Under the pieces are notes generated by a model. That model saw only the letters and a program-made list of their open reading frames with translations, did not search any database and was not told where the DNA came from. Shown in pieces: positions 1-5,571 of a DNA stretch of 9,470 nucleotides. The DNA is from Bacteroidales bacterium. GTDB taxonomy: Bacteria; Bacteroidota; Bacteroidia; Bacteroidales; UBA932. The stretch spans positions 1 through 9,470 of the forward strand of contig JAFZMA010000184.1 of the NCBI GenBank assembly GCA_017551215.1. Reading direction: 5' to 3'. Numbering within the stretch: position 1 is the stretch's first letter; each line of letters starts with the position of its first letter. A program made the translations under genes and the position numbers.

Positions 1-651
1 CTGCTTATAGAGCCTTACTATGAGGGCAAGCCAGAGAACAACAAGTTCAAGGTAGACAACCAGGAGATGGTTCTCAACGTAAAGGGCAAGGAGGAATATC
101 CACTTGAGTGGGGCGGAAAGCTCGAGTACTACAACTGCGTTGTGGGTGGAGCTATTGACGCACGCTTCATGCCGGCTATCCTCAAGGGTATTATGGAGAA
201 GATGACCGAGGGTCCTCTTACCGGATCATACGCCCGCGATATCCGCGTTTACGTTTACGACGGAAAGATGCACCCGGTAGATTCCAACGAACTCTCCTTC
301 AAGCTTGCAGCAAGAAACGCATTCAAGGAGGCCTTCAAGAAGGCTGGTCCAAAGATCATGGAGCCTATCTACAACATAGAGGTAATGGTTCCTTCCGACT
401 GCATGGGAGATGTTATGAGTGACCTCCAGAACCGCCGCGCCCTCATAGAGGGAATGCAGAGCGAGAACGGCTTTGAGGTGCTCAAGGCAAGAATTCCTCT
501 GGCAGAGCTTTACAGATATTCAACCACTCTCAGCTCCCTGACATCAGGTAGAGCAACCTTCACCCAGAAGTTCGCTGAGTATCAGCAGGTTCCTGCTGAC
601 GTTCAGGACAAGCTGCTGAAGGCTTACGAGGAGAGCGAAAAAGACGAATAA
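1..651 (+). CDS. Elongation factor G paralogue (EF-G2-like), C-terminal part, 5' end cut by the window edge
   Basis: The reading frame is open from base 1 to a TAA at 649-651, giving 216 visible residues; about 500 more should lie upstream, since EF-G proteins run near 700 residues. The visible part is domain IV (VGGAI near visible residues 48-52; KMHPVDSNE near 89-97, whose His sits where EF-G has the domain IV tip histidine) followed by domain V (PIYNIEVMVP near 122-131, LAELYRYSTTLSSLTSGRA, then a QKFAEYQQVPADVQ tail). These domains enter the decoding site and drive tRNA-mRNA translocation. The QKFAEYxxVP ending resembles the second EF-G of Bacteroidetes rather than the str-operon copy, which usually ends near MEFSHY. 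In Bacteroides, EF-G2 is reported to lack GTPase activity and to help in starvation; the GTPase domain is outside the window, so this cannot be tested here. Lysine codons are almost all AAG, a sign of high expression. Its stop overlaps the next gene's start. Confidence 0.9.
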   Translation: MLIEPYYEGKPENNKFKVDNQEMVLNVKGKEEYPLEWGGKLEYYNCVVGGAIDARFMPAILKGIMEKMTEGPLTGSYARDIRVYVYDGKMHPVDSNELSFKLAARNAFKEAFKKAGPKIMEPIYNIEVMVPSDCMGDVMSDLQNRRALIEGMQSENGFEVLKARIPLAELYRYSTTLSSLTSGRATFTQKFAEYQQVPADVQDKLLKAYEESEKDE

Positions 652-1328
652 TGATAATCAGCTGCCAAGATATCACCAAGGCCTTTGGGACCCAGAGGGT
701 TCTCAAGGGCCTTAGTTTTAATGCGGCGGAAGGAGAAGTCCTTTCCATTGTCGGAGCCAGTGGTGCCGGCAAGACAACTCTGCTGCAGATTCTGGGAACC
801 ATTCTTGTCCCCGACAGCGGAAAAGTTTTCATAGACGGAGAGGATGTTTTTTCTCTTTCCGGCAAGGCCCTGTCCGCTTTCCGAAACCGGAAAATCGGGT
901 TTGTTTTCCAGTTCCACCATCTGCTTCCGGAGTTCACGGCAGCGGAGAACGTGATGCTTCCCGCGTTGATAGGGAAGTATGAGGGTGCTTCTTTGGAGAA
1001 ACTGACAGACAGGCAGATACGCACGCGTGCGGAAGAACTCTTGGCAGAACTCGGACTTAAGGGCAAGGAGGAAAGCCGCCCGTCTCAGCTTAGCGGCGGA
1101 GAGCAGCAGAGGGTTGCCATTGCAAGGGCAATGATAAACAATCCGAAAATACTGTTCGCAGATGAGCCGAGCGGAAATCTGGACAGTGCTACCAAGCAGG
1201 AACTCCACGATCTGTTTTTCCGAATGAGGGAAACTCACGGCCAGACGATTGTAATCGTTACCCATGACGAGGAACTGGCCGCCCGATGCGACAGATGTCT
1301 CCATCTTAAAGACGGCGTTTTTGAATGA
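651..1328 (+). CDS. lolD: LolD-type ABC transporter ATP-binding protein (lipoprotein release)
   Basis: This 225-residue protein is a stand-alone ABC ATPase. Visible motifs are Walker A GASGAGKT (35-42), the Q-loop glutamine at 87, the signature LSGGEQQR (147-154), Walker B ILFADE (167-172) and the switch histidine at 205 (THD). The stretch FVFQFHHLLPEFTAAENV just after the Q-loop is the hallmark of LolD. In proteobacteria LolD works with LolC/LolE to pull lipoproteins out of the inner membrane and hand them to LolA. No permease gene is in the window, so the membrane partner must be encoded elsewhere, and a MacB/FtsE-like export role is the main alternative. The ATG shares its A with the upstream TAA (TAATG), which suggests translation by re-initiation from the EF-G paralogue. 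The 3' end overlaps trmN6 by 4 nt. Confidence 0.88.
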   Translation: MIISCQDITKAFGTQRVLKGLSFNAAEGEVLSIVGASGAGKTTLLQILGTILVPDSGKVFIDGEDVFSLSGKALSAFRNRKIGFVFQFHHLLPEFTAAENVMLPALIGKYEGASLEKLTDRQIRTRAEELLAELGLKGKEESRPSQLSGGEQQRVAIARAMINNPKILFADEPSGNLDSATKQELHDLFFRMRETHGQTIVIVTHDEELAARCDRCLHLKDGVFE

Positions 1329-2065
1329 CGTTCAACTTCAAGAAATTTTCTGTTCAACAGGACTCCGCCACCATGAAGGTGAATACGGACGGAGTTCTTG
1401 TAGGCGCCTGGTTCACCGTCTGTTCCAAAGAGGACCAGAAAATTCTGGACATAGGGAGCGGAACCGGGGTGATAGCCCTGATGGCAGCCCAGAGACTGCA
1501 GGAAAACAATGTTTCCAGATTCCGTGTGGACGCGGTTGAGATAGACACTCCATCTTCTGCGGAAGCGCTCTGTAATTTTTTTTCTTCTCCATGGGCGGGG
1601 CATTTGAAAATGTTCAACGCCCCCCTGAATTTCTTTGCGGATAACTGTCCGGAAAAATATACTGGAATAGTTTCCAACCCTCCGTATTTCAACAACTCGC
1701 TCAAGAATCCGTCCTTATCAAAGAGACTTGCCAGACACACGGACAGTCTTTCATATCAGGAGATTATAGTATCTTCAAAAAAACTTCTCGTGCCCGGAGG
1801 AATCCTTTCCGTTATTCTTCCTCATGAAGAATCTGCCCTTTTTATTTCCATCGCGGAGGAAAAAGGTTTTGCTGTGAAAAGAATGTGCAGGGTGTTTGCA
1901 AAAGAGGGGGACGCAAGCCCTAAGAGGGTGATGATAGAGTTTGCCTTGCACCCGCAAAAAGCAAATGCAGAGACCTCTTTCCAAGATCTCTGCATTATGG
2001 GGCCAAATCTCGAGTTTACTCCTGCCTACAAGGCTCTTACGGGAGATTTTTACCTCAAGTTTTAA
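1325..2065 (+). CDS. trmN6: tRNA1(Val) (adenine37-N6)-methyltransferase-like protein (TrmN6/YfiC family)
   Basis: The 246-residue protein has a class I S-adenosylmethionine fold. The N-terminal FKKFSVQQDSATMKVNTDGVLVGAW (split here around residues 5-29) is typical of TrmN6/YfiC. Motif I is DIGSGTG (42-48), the acidic end of strand 2 is VEID (71-74), and the catalytic NPPY (118-121) marks an amino-methyltransferase acting on adenine N6. In E. coli the enzyme makes m6A37 next to the anticodon of tRNA1(Val); the same target is inferred here. The start ATG overlaps the lolD stop as ATGA (1325-1328), so the two are probably translationally coupled. The stop TAA (2063-2065) overlaps the stop of the convergent gene on the other strand by 3 nt on shared TTTAA bases, leaving no room for a terminator between them. 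Codon use is mixed, unlike the AAG-rich EF-G fragment. Confidence 0.87.
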   Translation: MTFNFKKFSVQQDSATMKVNTDGVLVGAWFTVCSKEDQKILDIGSGTGVIALMAAQRLQENNVSRFRVDAVEIDTPSSAEALCNFFSSPWAGHLKMFNAPLNFFADNCPEKYTGIVSNPPYFNNSLKNPSLSKRLARHTDSLSYQEIIVSSKKLLVPGGILSVILPHEESALFISIAEEKGFAVKRMCRVFAKEGDASPKRVMIEFALHPQKANAETSFQDLCIMGPNLEFTPAYKALTGDFYLKF

Positions 2066-2565
2066 CGCGGCAGTTTGTCTGGCCGTGGCTGTTGAACAGG
2101 CTTTCTCCACTCGCGGATAAGGCTGTTCATAAACCTTTCCTCCACCATCCTTACCATAGCGGCCTTTTTGATAGGCAGAACTTTCTGATACTCGTAATAG
2201 TGAAGTTTCTGCAGGGAGGAGACGCGCTCCAGGTTTTGATAGTAAGTTTCTGCAAGAGAGCGGATTTCCTCGTCAGATCTTTCCTCTTTGCATGCATCCT
2301 GAAGTGCCTTTGCGCTTTTGCGCATTTCCTTGCGTGCGGCGTTCATTTCCTTCTCGCACTTGTCGTAGACAGGCCAGAAAACCTTTGCCTCCTCGCTGTT
2401 CAGTTCAAGTGCTTTGGTAAAGAAGGCTATCTTGCGGCTCTGGATTTCCTCCATTGCCTTTTCTTTGTTGAACTTGTTGTCTTTTTTTGCGCCGTCGGTT
2501 TCTTTCTGGGCGAATGTCATGCTGCAGAAAGAAAGAGCCAGAACCAGAAATAAAAACTTTTTCAT
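2062..2565 (-). CDS. Secreted Spy/CpxP-like helical protein, putative periplasmic sensor of the adjacent ECF sigma system
   Basis: This 167-residue protein starts with a signal peptide (KK, then a hydrophobic core LFLVLALSF, then TFA|QKE with likely cleavage after Ala19). The mature part is charged, predicted all-helical and has no further membrane segment. The motif LNSEEAKVFWPVYDKCEKEM (55-74) and the later KVLPIKKAAMVRMVEERF match small Bacteroidetes proteins often annotated as sensors of ECF-type sigma factors, related in layout to Spy, CpxP and CnrX. Family members are chaperone-like or metal-sensing periplasmic proteins; the ligand here is unknown. The mature chain has two cysteines (70, 92) and one histidine (122). 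It is the last gene of the sigma/anti-sigma cluster, 8 nt after the one-pass membrane protein, and its stop overlaps trmN6. No Shine-Dalgarno sequence is visible. The role as sensor is inferred from family and context. Confidence 0.75.
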   Translation of the reverse strand: MKKFLFLVLALSFCSMTFAQKETDGAKKDNKFNKEKAMEEIQSRKIAFFTKALELNSEEAKVFWPVYDKCEKEMNAARKEMRKSAKALQDACKEERSDEEIRSLAETYYQNLERVSSLQKLHYYEYQKVLPIKKAAMVRMVEERFMNSLIREWRKPVQQPRPDKLPR

Positions 2566-2573
2566 TGTGAGTG

Positions 2574-3047
2574 TTATTTATTTGAGATTTCTTCCGCCAG
2601 AAGACCTGGGAAAGACGGAGCCATCAGTGTTATATATTCTTCTATTATATCGTTTTCTTCAGAATTGCCGAAATCTTGAGCGTCATCTGAAACATCCTCA
2701 TAATCAGCGTACAGGCGGTTAACTTCTATTGCCCCGAAGTCCTTTACAAGGCTGTCCAGCATTTGACCCTCCTCTGTGTTTTCTGCGTTCTTGGCCAAAC
2801 GGTCACGGGAATTCTGGGTAAGGCGCATTACGCCCCATCCGAGCCCCGCTATGATAAGGAAAGAGGCGGCCAGTGCGGCTGCCGGCTTAAGTATCTTGGC
2901 AAGAGAAATCCACCATCCCTTCTTTTCAGAAGGAAATACCTTCTCAGCGATCCTTTCTTCCAGGCTCTCGAAATAATTTTCGGGAGTTGTGAAAGGGACC
3001 CGCTTCATCCTCTCGTCTTCAAGTATGTCCAGTCTGTTCTTTTCCAT
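2574..3047 (-). CDS. One-pass membrane protein, probable anti-sigma factor
   Basis: The 157-residue protein has a charged cytoplasmic N-terminus (1-50), one hydrophobic span (about 55-76, LAASFLIIAGLGWGVM) and an acidic C-terminal region of about 80 residues expected outside the membrane. The N-terminal VPFTTPENYFESLEERI (17-33) resembles a motif seen in Bacteroidetes membrane proteins encoded next to ECF sigma factors. There is no visible zinc-type HxxxCxxC anti-sigma motif. It lies 60 nt after the sigma gene and 8 nt before the secreted Spy-like gene, so the order sigma, membrane protein, periplasmic protein fits a relay from periplasm to RNA polymerase. By this model the N-terminus binds the sigma factor and the acidic tail contacts the sensor. 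Function is inferred; the sequence alone shows only topology and context. The A-rich leader GAAAGAAA precedes the ATG. Confidence 0.68.
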   Translation of the reverse strand: MEKNRLDILEDERMKRVPFTTPENYFESLEERIAEKVFPSEKKGWWISLAKILKPAAALAASFLIIAGLGWGVMRLTQNSRDRLAKNAENTEEGQMLDSLVKDFGAIEVNRLYADYEDVSDDAQDFGNSEENDIIEEYITLMAPSFPGLLAEEISNK

Positions 3048-3107
3048 TTTCTTTCAATTGTCTGCTTAATTAGATACCGAGAAAGATAAAAAGTAAATTG
3101 TTGGTTT

Positions 3108-3647
3108 TTATCCCAGCCGGATATTTTTGGCTATCTTTTTATAAGCCAAAGAATATGAAGCTTTTACCGCGGCCGGATTACTGTCCAGGATATTGGCGAT
3201 ATCCGCATAATCCATATCGTGGAAATACCTCATGGTGAAAATAGCACGCTGCTTGTCCGGCAGTTTTGCAACTTCCCATTGAAGCAGCATCTGGATGGTC
3301 TCTCCGCGGAAATACGGGTCGTCAGTTATCTTGTTTATAAGTCTGTTTTCAAATGACGTAAGGGAGAATTTGTTGTAAAGACGCTCCTTCTTCAGAAATG
3401 TGAACGCCTCGTTTGTGGCTATGCGATAAAGCCATGTGTAAAGGCCGCTTTCCCAACGGAAAGAAGGAAGCCCCTTCCATGCCTTGAGAAATGTGTTTTG
3501 AAGAAGATCGTCGGCATCTTCGTGAGACATGACCAGTTCCCTCAAATGCCAGTAGAGCCTCTTTGAGTATTCTCTGACGATGAGGTTAAAAGCCTGTGTT
3601 TGCCCTCCTTCTGACGTGTATATGTCTTGAATCTCCCTGTCGGTCAT
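3108..3647 (-). CDS. ECF-family RNA polymerase sigma factor
   Basis: This 179-residue protein has the two-domain ECF layout. Region 2 covers about 15-90, with DADDLLQNTFLKAWK (44-58) for core binding and LYTWLYRIATNEAFTFLKKE (69-88) for -10 recognition. Region 4 covers about 125-177, with LPDKQRAIFTMRYFHDMDYADI leading into the helix-turn-helix that recognises the -35 region. There is no region 1 or 3, as is normal for ECF factors. It directs RNA polymerase to a specific regulon, probably including its own cluster. The following gene encodes a one-pass membrane protein that is its likely anti-sigma factor. The ATG at 3647 is 44 nt downstream of the transketolase C-subunit gene on the same strand, so read-through is possible. 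The leader has no Shine-Dalgarno sequence but carries a GC-rich inverted repeat. Family assignment is firm; target genes are unknown. Confidence 0.92.
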   Translation of the reverse strand: MTDREIQDIYTSEGGQTQAFNLIVREYSKRLYWHLRELVMSHEDADDLLQNTFLKAWKGLPSFRWESGLYTWLYRIATNEAFTFLKKERLYNKFSLTSFENRLINKITDDPYFRGETIQMLLQWEVAKLPDKQRAIFTMRYFHDMDYADIANILDSNPAAVKASYSLAYKKIAKNIRLG

Positions 3648-3654
3648 AATGGCG

Positions 3655-3666
3655 GCCGCAAGCGGC
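3655..3666 (-). repeat. Short GC-rich inverted repeat just upstream of the sigma factor start
   Basis: GCCGC (3655-3659) and GCGGC (3662-3666) are inverted around AA, and GCGGCCGC at 3652-3659 is itself palindromic. In the minus-strand transcript this could fold into a 4-5 bp hairpin ending 7 nt before the sigma ATG. No T-tract follows, so it is not a normal terminator. It may mask the start site or be a chance feature of a 44-nt gap. Confidence 0.35.
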
Positions 3667-3691
3667 TTATTAAACGGCTGTGATGTGCTGC

Positions 3692-4645
3692 CTATTTTCT
3701 GGCAACCGCTCTTCTTGCCGCGGCTACTATGTGCTCTGCATCCAGTCCGTAGGCTTTCATCAGCTCTGCAGGGGTTCCGCTCTGCCCGAATTTGTCAGCT
3801 ATGGCCACAAACTCCAGCGGTGCTGGATGATGCGAGGCCAGAAGCCCGGCTATCATCTCTCCCATACCTCCAAATATGAAATGCTCTTCAGCGGTAACCA
3901 CGCATCCCGTCTTTTCAATAGACTCCAAAATGGTGCCATAGTCAAGCGGCTTGATTGTGGCCACGTTTATGACGTCTGCGTAAACGCCTTCTTTTTCAAG
4001 TTCCTCCGCAGCCAGCAGGGCTTCCCATACAAGATGTCCGCAGGCAAGGATAGTGACGTCTTTACCATCGCTGAGCTTATATGCCTTGCCTATTTCAAAA
4101 GGCTCGTTTTCCGGGGTGAAGTTTGGCACACTCGGTCTTCCAAATCTCAGATATACCGGGCCTTTGTGCCTGGCGGCGGCAATGGTGGCGTTCTTGGTCT
4201 GGTTGAAGTCGCAAGGAACCACAACGCTCATTCCCGGAAGCATTCTCATAAGGCCGATATCTTCCAGAATCTGATGGGTTGCGCCGTCTTCTCCAAGTGT
4301 GATTCCTGCGTGAGAAGCCGCAATCTTAACGTTTGTTTCCGAGTAACATACAGCCATTCTAACCTGGTCATAAACCCTTCCGGCGGCAAAGGCGGCAAAT
4401 GTGCCCACAAACGGAATCTTGCCGTTGAGAGAAAGGCCGGCAGCCACGTTAATCATGTTTGCTTCCGCTATGCCGCACTGGAAAAACCTGTCCGGAAATT
4501 CCTTGGCAAAGCCGTCCATCTTTACAGAGCCTTTCAGGTCTGCGGCAAGAGCCACAACATCCTTGCACTCACGCCCTATGGCCAGAAGTCCTTCTCCAAA
4601 TCCTGAGCGCGTGTCTTTATTTCCTGTATTTGTGTATTTGGTCAT
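3692..4645 (-). CDS. Transketolase, C-terminal subunit (split enzyme)
   Basis: The 317-residue protein carries the pyrimidine-binding (Pyr) and C-terminal domains of transketolase. Visible marks are LAADLKGS (33-40), the GIAEANM block (58-64) with Glu61 at the position of the glutamate that activates the thiamine ring, GTFAAFAAGR (81-90), SHAGITLGEDGATHQ (111-125) and the closing KFGQSGTPAELMKAYGLD. With the N-terminal subunit encoded just upstream it should form the active enzyme, moving two-carbon ketol units between sugar phosphates in the non-oxidative pentose phosphate pathway, in the cytoplasm. The gene starts 18 nt after the stop of the N-terminal subunit gene, consistent with 1:1 co-expression. 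AAGGA lies right against the ATG, too close for normal Shine-Dalgarno use. A 1-deoxyxylulose-5-phosphate synthase is a less likely alternative because that enzyme is not normally split. Confidence 0.9.
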   Translation of the reverse strand: MTKYTNTGNKDTRSGFGEGLLAIGRECKDVVALAADLKGSVKMDGFAKEFPDRFFQCGIAEANMINVAAGLSLNGKIPFVGTFAAFAAGRVYDQVRMAVCYSETNVKIAASHAGITLGEDGATHQILEDIGLMRMLPGMSVVVPCDFNQTKNATIAAARHKGPVYLRFGRPSVPNFTPENEPFEIGKAYKLSDGKDVTILACGHLVWEALLAAEELEKEGVYADVINVATIKPLDYGTILESIEKTGCVVTAEEHFIFGGMGEMIAGLLASHHPAPLEFVAIADKFGQSGTPAELMKAYGLDAEHIVAAARRAVARK

Positions 4646-4663
4646 GTCCTTGAATTTTAAAGG

Positions 4664-5515
4664 TTAAAAATCTCCGAGAGTTTCCGGAATCTGCTTAAGG
4701 GCAGCCTCGCACTCTTCCGGTTTAGGGGCCTTGCCGTGCCACTTGCAGGTACCTTCCATAAAGTCCACACCCTTGCCCATCACGGTCTTGAGCATAACCA
4801 TAACAGGCTTTGGCTCAATCTGCTGCAGCTCTTCCGCCAACTTAATCGCAGAGAGAATGTCTTCTATATTGTTTCCATCCTCAGCGATGACAACATTCCA
4901 CCCGAAGGCTTTCCATCTCTGGTCCAGGTGGTCCGGGCCAATCACCTCTTCTGTGGTTCCATCTATCTGCTGTCCGTTCCAGTCTGTGAAAGCGATGATA
5001 TTGTCTATCTTGTGGTGGGATGCAAACTGCGCGGCTTCCCAAATCTGGCCCTCCTGGCTTTCTCCGTCTCCCACAAGGCAATAGACTTTGTGGGTGTCTC
5101 CCGCAAGCTTCTTTCCAAGGGCGGCTCCAACCGCCACGCTGAGGCCCTGTCCCAGAGACCCGCTGGCCTCGAATATTCCCGGAAGATTGGTGTCCGTTGC
5201 CGGGTGGCCCTGAAGGCGGCTTCCTATCTTGCGGAACGTTGCAAGTTCCTCTACCGGAAAATATCCGCTCCTTGCAAGGGCGCTGTAGAGCAGCGGAGAC
5301 TCGTGCCCGCAGCTGAGGAAGAACATATCTGCATCTTTTCCGCTACGGTCCCAAGTCTTGGGATTGTGCCGCATCTTGTTGAAATACAGCACCGTTACAA
5401 CATCTGTGGAGCTGAGGCTTCCTCCCGGATGCCCGCTCTTTGCAGCTGTCACCATCCTGAGTATATCCCTTCGGATCTGACAGGCAATATCTTTCAGTCT
5501 TTGGATATCAGACAT
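4664..5515 (-). CDS. Transketolase, N-terminal (thiamine diphosphate-binding) subunit
   Basis: The protein, 283 residues from the ATG at 5513-5515, has the diphosphate-binding half of transketolase. It shows SGHPGG (27-32), CGHESPLLYS (69-78), QGHP (102-105), GSLGQG (119-124), the metal/thiamine motif GDGE (149-152) ending at Asn180, and WHGKAP (259-264). Histidines 28, 71, 104 and 260 fall where full-length transketolases have their substrate and cofactor histidines. It needs the C-terminal subunit encoded 18 nt downstream for activity. An in-frame TTG two codons further upstream (5519-5521) would add Met-Ile, but the ATG followed by Ser-Asp is the more natural start. The gene is divergent from lepA, with a TAnnTTTG box about 32 nt upstream. 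It heads a same-strand run of five genes ending in the sigma-factor trio. Confidence 0.91.
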   Translation of the reverse strand: MSDIQRLKDIACQIRRDILRMVTAAKSGHPGGSLSSTDVVTVLYFNKMRHNPKTWDRSGKDADMFFLSCGHESPLLYSALARSGYFPVEELATFRKIGSRLQGHPATDTNLPGIFEASGSLGQGLSVAVGAALGKKLAGDTHKVYCLVGDGESQEGQIWEAAQFASHHKIDNIIAFTDWNGQQIDGTTEEVIGPDHLDQRWKAFGWNVVIAEDGNNIEDILSAIKLAEELQQIEPKPVMVMLKTVMGKGVDFMEGTCKWHGKAPKPEECEAALKQIPETLGDF

Positions 5516-5546
5516 AATCAATAAAATATCTGTTTTATACTGATTT

Positions 5547-5554
5547 CAAATTTA
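5547..5554 (-). promoter_or_regulatory. Candidate promoter (-7 box) for the transketolase operon
   Basis: Read on the minus strand, 5554-5547 is TAAATTTG, an exact match to the Bacteroidetes -7 consensus TAnnTTTG. Nineteen bases upstream is TTTC (5577-5574), three of four matching the -33 TTTG, and it lies inside the first codons of lepA. Transcription would start near 5541-5543, leaving a leader of about 26-28 nt before the ATG at 5515, without a Shine-Dalgarno sequence. Confidence 0.55.
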
Positions 5555-5556
5555 GT

Positions 5557-5564
5557 TATTTTTG
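5557..5564 (+). promoter_or_regulatory. Candidate promoter (-7 box) for lepA, giving an almost leaderless mRNA
   Basis: TATTTTTG at 5557-5564 matches the Bacteroidetes -7 consensus TAnnTTTG. TTTT (5533-5536), 20 bases upstream, matches three of four bases of the -33 element. The start of transcription would fall near 5567-5571, only about 1-5 nt before the lepA ATG at 5572. The box sits 2 nt from the oppositely oriented transketolase box, so the two promoters overlap. Confidence 0.48.
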
Positions 5565-5571
5565 CATCGCG

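Noticed and set aside
2068..2085. Hairpin (CGGCAG paired with CTGGCCG, one bulge) near the trmN6 end as a terminator
   Set aside because: No T-tract follows on either strand and it lies in the coding end of the minus-strand gene.
3081..3088. TATCTTTC on the minus strand as a promoter for the anti-sigma gene
   Set aside because: One mismatch to TAnnTTTG and no TTTG-like element at the right distance.
3680..4606. 308-residue open frame on the plus strand opposite the transketolase C-subunit
   Set aside because: The minus strand encodes clear transketolase motifs throughout; the plus-strand product has no recognisable features and reflects codon structure.
5516..5521. TTG start extending the transketolase N-subunit by two residues
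   Set aside because: An ATG two codons in, followed by Ser-Asp, is a better start and keeps a normal leader length.
4736..5524. 262-residue plus-strand frame opposite the transketolase N-subunit
   Set aside because: Mirror of a conserved gene with catalytic motifs on the minus strand.
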